Part shown: piece by piece, positions 1-4,662 of the stretch
Layout of the letters: each line of letters starts with the position of its first letter
How positions within the stretch are numbered: position 1 is the stretch's first letter
Assembly: GCA_018061385.1 (NCBI GenBank)
Contig: JAGOUF010000078.1
Coordinates: 1 to 8,233, forward strand
DNA from: Chitinophagaceae bacterium
GTDB taxonomy: Bacteria > Bacteroidota > Bacteroidia > Chitinophagales > Chitinophagaceae
Direction: 5' to 3'
Length of the DNA: 8,233 nucleotides
The notes under the pieces: generated by a model
Database searches by the model: none
Told to the model about the DNA's origin: nothing
The model's input: the letters and a program-made list of their open reading frames with translations, nothing else
Position numbers and translations under genes: made by a program

Positions 1-1266
1 CAATTCATCCCACCTACTTGTATACTTGGGGCTATGAAAATTTTGCTGCATTTTCCAGTTTCGTGTTGTGCCACTACTTGCAAACTTTAAAACATCGTTG
101 CGTTGACTAAAATTAATATTATCTATAACATTCATGAGCAGGTTACCCCTGTTTTTTGTATCTGATAAAAACAAGTTCCCTTGAATTGATTGATCAGGAA
201 CAATATCACTAAGCATTACACCAGCTTTTTTGTAACTTCTTCCTTGTTCAAATAAACGTTCAGCAATTTCTAAAGCAGGTTTAATTAATTCGTGTGTTTT
301 TGAAGTGGCTAGGTTTAGTGTTGTATAACTGCTAATAGTTGCACCACGTTTAAAAGTAGCATTGTGGTTTTGTTCTTTAGCAACAATAAATACACTGATA
401 TACTTTGCAGCACCATGTTGCCTTCTTAGCTTTTCTGCTGCTCTTGATGTATAGGTTGCTATGGCTTCTTTAATACTTTTAAGATCAGTTACAGTTTCTC
501 CAAACATTCTAGTTGTGGCAATCATTTTCTTATTGATTAGTTCATCACCTAAATTCATGCTAGTAATGCCTTTTAATTCTCTCCACAAACGCAATCCTAT
601 TACACCACCCAAATGAATTCTTGCAAAATCAATAGGCTTCAGCGTTAGGTCAAAAGCAGTTTGTACACCAAACTTTTTTAGTTTTTCTGCATATTGATAA
701 CCAATTCCCCAAACATCACTAATATTCGTTTGTCTTAAGGCTTGTTCTATTTTAAGCTTACTGTCTAACACCATTATACAACCACTATTTTGCTTATTTT
801 TTTTACTCAATTTATTGGCAGCCTTAGCCAAAACTTTTGTTGCTGCAATACCTACAGATACTTTAATGCCTGTCCACATTTCAACAGTTTCTTTAATATC
901 CACTGCTACTTGCTGTAATTGTTCAACAGGAATAAAATCCAAATTCAAAAAACATTCATCAACACTATACACTTCTACATTTTCTTTTCCAAATAAGATG
1001 CGTAAGGTTTCCATTACTCTCCAACTTAAATCGCCATATAAATTATAGTTGCTTGAAAATGTTGTTACTCCGTATTTTTCTATCAAAGGCTTTGCCTTAA
1101 AATAAGGACCAGCCATAGCAATACCAAATACTTTGGCCTCATCACTTCGTGCAATAATGCAACCATCGTTATTGCTTAAAACAATAACTGGCTTGTTCTC
1201 TAATTCTGGCCTAAATAGTCTTTCACACGAACAATAAAAACTGTTACAATCAACAATTGCTTTCAT
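1..1266 (-). CDS. umuC: Y-family DNA polymerase V catalytic subunit UmuC (3' end cut by window edge)
   Basis: Error-prone translesion polymerase that, with UmuD, copies past damaged bases. Reading down from the ATG at 1266-1264 gives 422 open codons reaching the window edge. E. coli UmuC is 422 residues, so only a few C-terminal residues should be missing. Visible landmarks are the N-terminal metal-binding start MKAIVDCNSFYCSCERLF (Asp6), the catalytic YSVDECFL block (Asp103, Glu104), VGIAATKVLAKAANKLSKK in the palm, WGIGYQYAEKLKKFGV (helix-hairpin-helix), a little-finger region, and QGNLF at residues 362-366. QGNLF corresponds to the QLNLF beta-clamp motif of E. coli UmuC. The tail reads SPKYTSRWDEL, as expected for the UmuC C-terminus. 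Its ATG overlaps the stop of the upstream DUF559 gene (ATGA), so translation is probably coupled. The SPKYTSRWDEL tail and the extra C-terminal domain distinguish it from DinB. Confidence 0.95.
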   Translation of the reverse strand, partial: MKAIVDCNSFYCSCERLFRPELENKPVIVLSNNDGCIIARSDEAKVFGIAMAGPYFKAKPLIEKYGVTTFSSNYNLYGDLSWRVMETLRILFGKENVEVYSVDECFLNLDFIPVEQLQQVAVDIKETVEMWTGIKVSVGIAATKVLAKAANKLSKKNKQNSGCIMVLDSKLKIEQALRQTNISDVWGIGYQYAEKLKKFGVQTAFDLTLKPIDFARIHLGGVIGLRLWRELKGITSMNLGDELINKKMIATTRMFGETVTDLKSIKEAIATYTSRAAEKLRRQHGAAKYISVFIVAKEQNHNATFKRGATISSYTTLNLATSKTHELIKPALEIAERLFEQGRSYKKAGVMLSDIVPDQSIQGNLFLSDTKNRGNLLMNVIDNINFSQRNDVLKFASSGTTRNWKMQQNFHSPKYTSRWDEL

Positions 1267-1688
1267 AGAACCCCCTCCGCCCCCTGAAGGGGGAACTTTG
1301 ACGCTGTAATTGCAGGATTGCTGCTTTTTTGTAACAGGTTATTAATCTGTTCTACAGTTGTTTCATACTGATTAAGAACTGCATTGTTAGTGAAACGTAT
1401 TAGCGTCATACCATCTGCTTGCAATGATTGCTGTCTTTCTTCATCATGTTGTTTTACATCAGGTTTAAGATGGATGTTTCCATCTACTTCAATAATCAGT
1501 TTCAATGCATGGCAGTAAAAATCAGCAATAAAAATACTCATTGGATGCTGTCTCCTGAACTTGTAGCCCATTGGTTTTGTCTTCAAATAACCCCACAATT
1601 TTATTTCAGCATTGGTAAGATTGTTTCTTAACGCTTTTGCATTTTCAAAGATGATTGGATGTGCTCCCAAGAACATTTTCTTTTCCAT
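1263..1688 (-). CDS. DUF559 domain endonuclease-like protein (Vsr-like, PD-(D/E)xK fold)
   Basis: A 141-residue protein of the DUF559 family, small proteins related to very-short-patch-repair and PD-(D/E)xK nucleases. The order of landmarks is AKALRNNLTNAEIKLWGYL (17-35), GYKFRRQHPM (41-50), IADFYCH (54-60, Asp56), IIEVDGNIH (65-73, Glu67, Asp69, His73) and LIRFTNNAV. The acidic residues and the His fit the expected nuclease core. Family members are common and multicopy in Bacteroidota, but I know of no established biological role. The gene lies inside the umuDC operon, 59 nt after the umuD stop, and overlaps the umuC start by 4 nt. Its last ten residues (132-141, FPLQGAEGVL) are encoded by a GC-rich repeat and are probably not part of the domain. 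ATG 1688 was chosen because the family's usual N-terminus (MxxKMFxGAxPxIFxxAKxLR) starts there. The frame stays open back to a TAA in the upstream repeat, without another ATG. Confidence 0.88.
   Translation of the reverse strand: MEKKMFLGAHPIIFENAKALRNNLTNAEIKLWGYLKTKPMGYKFRRQHPMSIFIADFYCHALKLIIEVDGNIHLKPDVKQHDEERQQSLQADGMTLIRFTNNAVLNQYETTVEQINNLLQKSSNPAITASKFPLQGAEGVL
1267..1295 (-). repeat. GC-rich hairpin repeat, copy A (3' end of DUF559 gene)
   Basis: On the minus strand this 29-nt stretch reads TTCCCCCTTCAGGGGG followed by CGGAGGGGGTTCT. CCCCCT and AGGGGG can pair around a TC loop. It is strikingly G+C-rich for this window. It encodes the C-terminal residues of the DUF559 protein and ends within the start region of umuC. 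It matches copy B (1732-1760, opposite orientation) at 18 of 29 positions without gaps, with the shared core CCCTTyAGGG. Similar CCCCTTTAGGGG-type units are, from general knowledge, scattered through Bacteroidota genomes. Confidence 0.7.
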
Positions 1689-1731
1689 TTGCCAAGTGAT
1701 TTTATTTATTGCATAATCTTCTCTATAATGG

Positions 1732-1760
1732 TCCTCCCTTTAGGGAGCTAGAGGGTTTTC
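1732..1760 (+). repeat. GC-rich hairpin repeat, copy B (3' end of umuD)
   Basis: The plus strand reads TCCTCCCTTTAGGGAGC followed by TAGAGGGTTTTC. CTCCCT and AGGGAG pair around a TT dinucleotide. It is the inverted partner of copy A on the other side of the DUF559 gene. The umuD stop codon (1748-1750) and its last residues fall inside it, so it has probably replaced the original end of umuD. It lacks a T-run directly after the stem in the umuD transcription direction, so it is not a clear terminator, and the genes on both sides appear co-transcribed. Confidence 0.65.
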
Positions 1761-2218
1761 TTTTTATTAAAAGCCATTAGTGAAGCATCCAACATGTGTA
1801 TTACACAAGTAACTACACCCCAACTAATAAATTGTGTAAATTCATCTAATGTTATGTCTTTAAATTTTTTGTTTTCAGCCGATAAGCAAGCGGTATTAAA
1901 ATCTTTTGAATAACGCCGTACAAACAATTCTCCATTTACTGCAGCTACAATAATTTTTCCATTGGTGGCTTTAATGCTTCTATCTACAATTAATACATCG
2001 CCAACATGTATGCTTGCATTTTCCATTGCATCGCTATTCATCCTAAAAAAAAAGGTAGCTGGTTTGTTCATAATTAAACGTTCATTCAAGTCAATTCCAC
2101 GTTCCATAAAATCATCTGCTGCTGCACCGAAACCAGTAGCATTTGCTGTTAATACTTCTTTTTGCTGAAACTTTTTTGTGCCATCGTATACACTATTATA
2201 AAACATTTCGTCTTGCAT
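1748..2218 (-). CDS. umuD: UmuD-like (S24/LexA family) polymerase V accessory protein, catalytic dyad replaced
   Basis: A 156-residue homologue of UmuD, the subunit that becomes UmuD' by RecA-stimulated self-cleavage and then activates UmuC. The S24 core runs from TGFGAAADDFMERGIDLNERL through ATFFFRMNSDAME, GDVLIVDRSI, AAVNGELFVRRY and GVVTCVIHML. From memory of E. coli UmuD, the alignment around the active site is gapless. Cleavage site Cys24-Gly25 becomes Thr28-Gly29, nucleophile Ser60 becomes Ala64 (GCA codon), and general base Lys97 becomes Arg101 (CGG codon); the 35- and 37-residue spacings are identical. Self-cleavage is therefore not expected. About 15 residues follow the normal C-terminus, the last few encoded by the flanking repeat. 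It is the first gene of the umuD-DUF559-umuC operon. ATG 2218 is used; Met5 is an alternative. Confidence 0.9.
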   Translation of the reverse strand: MQDEMFYNSVYDGTKKFQQKEVLTANATGFGAAADDFMERGIDLNERLIMNKPATFFFRMNSDAMENASIHVGDVLIVDRSIKATNGKIIVAAVNGELFVRRYSKDFNTACLSAENKKFKDITLDEFTQFISWGVVTCVIHMLDASLMAFNKKKTL

Positions 2219-2226
2219 AAAATAAA

Positions 2227-2257
2227 TTTTGTAATGCTAAATTAATTAGTATTTTTA
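2227..2257 (+). promoter_or_regulatory. Candidate promoter for the 2289-4478 operon
   Basis: TTTTG (2227-2231), an 18-nt spacer and TATTTTTA (2250-2257) fit the Bacteroidota -33/-7 pattern except for the last base of the -7 element. The -7-like box overlaps the palindrome. The predicted transcript would start about 25 nt before the ATG at 2289. The assignment rests on pattern and position only. Confidence 0.33.
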
Positions 2258-2267
2258 TACCACAAAA
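2237..2267 (-). promoter_or_regulatory. Candidate promoter for the umuD-DUF559-umuC operon
   Basis: On the minus strand TTTTG (2267-2263) is followed after 18 nt by TAATTTAG (2244-2237). This resembles the Bacteroidota primary sigma pattern (-33 TTTG, -7 TAnnTTTG), with one mismatch in the -7 element. The palindrome at 2249-2260 lies in the spacer. In such AT-rich DNA, matches of this quality arise by chance fairly often. Confidence 0.35.
2249..2260. promoter_or_regulatory. GTAT-TTTT-ATAC palindrome, candidate shared operator
   Basis: A 12-bp inverted repeat (4-bp arms, 4-nt centre, plus a matching outer T/A pair at 2247/2262) lies in the 70-bp gap between umuD and the divergent gene at 2289. 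It falls between the -33-like and -7-like elements proposed for umuD and covers the -7-like element proposed for the plus-strand operon. A repressor bound here could control both sides. Given the genes, a LexA-type SOS repressor is an obvious guess, but I know no established SOS box for this group to compare with. Confidence 0.4.
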
Positions 2268-2288
2268 TTTAGTTTTAAAATTACTTGT

Positions 2289-2642
2289 ATGAAAAATATT
2301 TTATTGAATTGTGGCAAAATCCATCAACAATACAGAATTGTAGCAGAGTACAACAGCATAAACACATCGTTGGCATTGGCAGGTTTTTGTGCAGAAGAAC
2401 ATACAGAAAATATGCTTTTTAGGCATTTACAAAATCTTTGTGTACAAAGCGATGGAAGTTTAAACAGCACTCATGGGTTGTTGTGTAATATGATGCAGCA
2501 ATGGACAACAGCTTTCAATATTCCTGCATCGCAAATGTTGCAAAATGTTACTGGCAACAATTCTGAAAAGTTGAAATCGGTTTGTTTGTATAAAACAAAA
2601 AATGGGGAAGAAGAAAAATTAATCAACAGAATTTTAATGTAG
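2289..2642 (+). CDS. Hypothetical protein, first gene of a damage-linked operon
   Basis: A 117-residue soluble protein that I do not recognise. It has no signal peptide or membrane segment, and five cysteines (8, 34, 51, 66, 99) without a CxxC arrangement, so a simple zinc ribbon is unlikely. The middle (about 28-90) looks helical. The C-terminus is charged, with KTKNGEEEKLINR near the end. It is transcribed away from umuD from a shared control region and is followed after 13 nt by the 2H phosphoesterase gene, so it is probably the leading gene of a three-gene operon. ATG 2289 is the first in frame; no convincing ribosome binding site precedes it, as is common in Bacteroidota. Coding reality is supported by the absence of a competing gene and the tight spacing to the next gene. 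A function cannot be assigned. Confidence 0.7.
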   Translation: MKNILLNCGKIHQQYRIVAEYNSINTSLALAGFCAEEHTENMLFRHLQNLCVQSDGSLNSTHGLLCNMMQQWTTAFNIPASQMLQNVTGNNSEKLKSVCLYKTKNGEEEKLINRILM

Positions 2643-2655
2643 AGAAAAAGCAATT

Positions 2656-3300
2656 ATGCAACATCCATTTATACTAGATCACCAATCCAAAATTCCTTTA
2701 ACAAAGGGAAATAAACTGCATATCAATGAGTATTTATTAATACTTCAACCACACGAAGATTTGTACAACAAAATCATGGATATTAAGTATTCGTTTGCTG
2801 ATAAGTATGACTGTTCTTTAGCAAGGTATACGAAACCACATATTACATTGATAAATTTTATTCAATGGGAAATGCAGGAAACTAAGTTAATAAACAGGTT
2901 GAAAAATATAATTGAAAACCTTACGCCATTTAGTGTAAAAATTGATGGCTTTGCAAGCTTTCCTACACATACCATTTATTTTAATATACAAACCAAAAAT
3001 GATATTGTGGAAATGCTAAAATCATTAAGACCTATTCAATCTTTAATGACTTTAAGCAAAAAAAATAAACCACATTTTATTACAGAGCCACACTTAGCCC
3101 TTGCAAGAAAACTTCAACCTTGGCAATATGAAAAGGGTTGGTTAGAATATAGCAATACCAACTTTGTTGCAAGTTTTATGGTAAATAAAGTAATGCTTTT
3201 AAAACGTGAGGTAGAAACAAAGAAGTACTTTATTGCAGCATCTTTTTTGTTAGCAAGTAAAGCTTCAACAGGGCTTACACAGGCATCTCTTTTTGCTTAA
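2656..3300 (+). CDS. 2H phosphoesterase / 2'-5' RNA ligase family protein
   Basis: A 214-residue protein of the LigT-like 2H superfamily, whose members open or form 2',3'-cyclic phosphates and 2'-5' bonds in RNA. Two His motifs define the fold. The first is canonical: KPHITLINF, His62-Ile-Thr64. The second reads EPHLALARKL, His146-Leu-Ala148, where the usual HxT/S hydroxyl residue is Ala, so activity may be altered. An ordinary LigT domain occupies about residues 24-195. The tail TGLTQASLFA contains QASLF at 209-213, which resembles a sliding-clamp-binding pentapeptide. The gene sits between the unrecognised gene at 2289 and the radical SAM gene, apparently co-transcribed. The purine-rich stretch agagaaaaag before the ATG may aid initiation. 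The family call is firm; the substrate is unknown. Confidence 0.85.
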   Translation: MQHPFILDHQSKIPLTKGNKLHINEYLLILQPHEDLYNKIMDIKYSFADKYDCSLARYTKPHITLINFIQWEMQETKLINRLKNIIENLTPFSVKIDGFASFPTHTIYFNIQTKNDIVEMLKSLRPIQSLMTLSKKNKPHFITEPHLALARKLQPWQYEKGWLEYSNTNFVASFMVNKVMLLKREVETKKYFIAASFLLASKASTGLTQASLFA

Positions 3301-3302
3301 AT

Positions 3303-3347
3303 AACCACAACGTTGTGCTGCTTTGTGTCTTAGTGCCTTTGTGGTAA
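3303..3347. repeat. Bacteroidota-type intergenic repeat (CACAAAGGCAC... class) with hairpin potential
   Basis: Read on the minus strand this stretch contains ACCACAAAGGCACTAAG and then ACACAAAG, with its characteristic ~9-nt rhythm of CACAAAG/CACTAAG units. I recognise it as a repeat scattered between genes in many Bacteroidota. The ends ACCACAA (3304-3310) and TTGTGGT (3339-3345) are perfectly complementary. A separate perfect 12-bp palindrome, CACAACGTTGTG, lies at 3306-3317. It fills the gap between the phosphoesterase and radical SAM genes and may modulate expression or RNA stability between them. Confidence 0.6.
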
Positions 3348-3371
3348 AAACTCTTCTAGTAAATATTCATC

Positions 3372-4478
3372 ATGAAAAATATTAACGATAACCCCAATGC
3401 CAAACCCAAGCCCTCATCTTTAAGAGAAGATGAATATTTAAAAGGTAGAGGTGCACAAATAAATACTATCAACCGTTTTCTTAAAAACCATACAGCAAAA
3501 GAACATATAGAAGCTATTGACGATTGGACTGAAAAAAATATTGCTACTGTTTATTTAGAAGACAAAGCCAAGAGCATTGTAAATAAAGTTGATAGCCCAG
3601 ATGTTGGTATGTTTTATAGCATGAATCCATACCAAGGTTGTGAGCATGGCTGTATTTATTGTTATGCACGAAATGCCCATGAATATTGGGGTTACAGTGC
3701 AGGACTCGATTTTGAACGCAAAATTATTGTAAAGAAAAATGCCCCCGAATTACTACGTAAATTTCTAATGAACAAAAATTGGCAATGCTTGCCCATTAGC
3801 TTAAGTGGCAATACAGATTGTTACCAACCAGCAGAACAAAAGTTTAAACTTACAAGAGGTTTGTTAGAAGTATGTAACGAGTTTAATCAGCCAGTTGGAA
3901 TGATTACAAAAAATGCTGGAATGTTAAGAGACAAAGATTTGTTACAAGAAATGGCAAAGAAAAATTTGATTAGCATATTGGTAAGTATTACTTCTTTTAA
4001 CGAAGACTTACGTCGTGTAATGGAGCCACGTACAACTACAGCTACACAACGTTTACGCATTATTAATGAGTTAAGCACTGCAGGTGTACGCATGGGTGTA
4101 ATGTTAGGTCCTATGATTCCTGGATTAAACGAACACGAAATGCAACGTATTATGAAAGCAGCATCAGAAAATGGAGCAACTTTTAGTGCTTACACTTTTA
4201 TACGTTTGAATGGTGCAATAAAAATTATGTTTCACGATTGGTTGTATAAAAACTTTCCCGATCGTGCCGATAAAGTTTGGCATTTAATAGAAAATGCACA
4301 CGATGGAAAAGTAAATGATAGCCGTTATGGTATAAGAATGAGAGGCGAAGGTCCAATAGCCGATTTGGTAAAACAACAGTTTGCCAAATACAATAAACTC
4401 TATGGCTTTAATGCCGAACGTTGGGGTTTAGATACCACACAATTTAGAAGACCTGGAGAGCAAGGGAAATTGTTTTAA
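3372..4478 (+). CDS. PA0069/Rv2578c-family radical SAM protein (spore photoproduct lyase-related)
   Basis: A 368-residue radical SAM enzyme. The [4Fe-4S]-binding motif is CEHGCIYCYAR (Cys90, Cys94, Cys97), preceded by SMNPYQGC as in SplB-like proteins. RGAQINTINRF near residues 26-36 and the block LSGNTDCYQPAEQKFKLTR are features I associate with the PA0069/Rv2578c family. Later blocks include TKNAGMLRD, VSITSF, EPRTTTATQRL and MLGPMIPGLNE. By relationship to spore photoproduct lyase it may act on nucleic acid, but the reaction is not established. The protein ends in RRPGEQGKLF, so the terminal QGKLF resembles a beta-clamp-binding motif. It is the last gene of the operon divergent from umuDC, which supports a role in DNA damage. 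The start is the ATG at 3372, and length and termini agree with the family. Confidence 0.92.
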   Translation: MKNINDNPNAKPKPSSLREDEYLKGRGAQINTINRFLKNHTAKEHIEAIDDWTEKNIATVYLEDKAKSIVNKVDSPDVGMFYSMNPYQGCEHGCIYCYARNAHEYWGYSAGLDFERKIIVKKNAPELLRKFLMNKNWQCLPISLSGNTDCYQPAEQKFKLTRGLLEVCNEFNQPVGMITKNAGMLRDKDLLQEMAKKNLISILVSITSFNEDLRRVMEPRTTTATQRLRIINELSTAGVRMGVMLGPMIPGLNEHEMQRIMKAASENGATFSAYTFIRLNGAIKIMFHDWLYKNFPDRADKVWHLIENAHDGKVNDSRYGIRMRGEGPIADLVKQQFAKYNKLYGFNAERWGLDTTQFRRPGEQGKLF

Positions 4479-4489
4479 AATATTTATGG

Positions 4490-4586
4490 GATGTGCAGTA
4501 GTATTTCAATTTGGCTGTAGTGGCGTCGCACACTTGTACGATTGAATATAACTAAGCTTTTAGCGAAGCGTAAATAAAGACACATC
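4490..4586. repeat. Candidate dispersed intergenic repeat remnant
   Basis: This 97-bp stretch is bounded by complementary hexamers GATGTG (4490-4495) and CACATC (4581-4586). It contains the unusually GC-rich segment TGGCGTCGCACACTTGTACG and a small hairpin GCTT/AAGC around 4556-4569. The composition differs from its AT-rich surroundings, and the central segment resembles repeats I associate with Chitinophagaceae intergenic DNA. It could also help end the radical SAM transcript, although no T-run follows the hairpin. Confidence 0.4.
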
Positions 4587-4599
4587 TAATAGTTAATGG

Positions 4600-4614
4600 G
4601 TATAAAATTTATAC
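4600..4614. promoter_or_regulatory. GTATAAA-A-TTTATAC palindrome, candidate operator of the restriction-modification operon
   Basis: A perfect inverted repeat with 7-bp arms around one central base, 48 nt before the methyltransferase ATG. Nearby is a weaker pair CTACT/AGTAG (4627-4631 and 4643-4647) enclosing TGTATTTTTAT. Restriction-modification operons are often controlled through such sites, either by a C protein (none is seen here) or by the methyltransferase itself. No clear -33/-7 promoter pair was found in this gap. Confidence 0.45.
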
Positions 4615-4662
4615 ATTTTAAAATCACTACTTGTATTTTTATAGTAGAAACCAATTTGCAAA

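Noticed and set aside
815..1048. Open frame on the plus strand within umuC
   Set aside because: Lies wholly antisense to a well-conserved part of umuC; low-complexity Ser/Thr composition; no recognisable features.
1..1266. DinB (polymerase IV) as an alternative identity for the polymerase
   Set aside because: The MKAIVDCNSFYCSCERLF start, SPKYTSRWDEL tail, 422-residue length and adjacent umuD all indicate UmuC.
1428..1631. Open frame on the plus strand within the DUF559 gene
   Set aside because: Antisense shadow of conserved DUF559 codons.
1263..1688. DUF559 protein as the Vsr mismatch endonuclease partner of the C5 methyltransferase at 4663
   Set aside because: It is 3 kb away on the other strand in a different operon, and DUF559 is distinct from true Vsr; proximity is probably coincidental.
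1733..1737. GGAGG on the minus strand as a Shine-Dalgarno site for DUF559
   Set aside because: It is about 45 nt upstream of the ATG and is part of the repeat sequence.
4556..4569. Hairpin GCTT-N6-AAGC as an intrinsic terminator of the radical SAM operon
   Set aside because: The stem is only 4 bp and no T-run follows on either strand.
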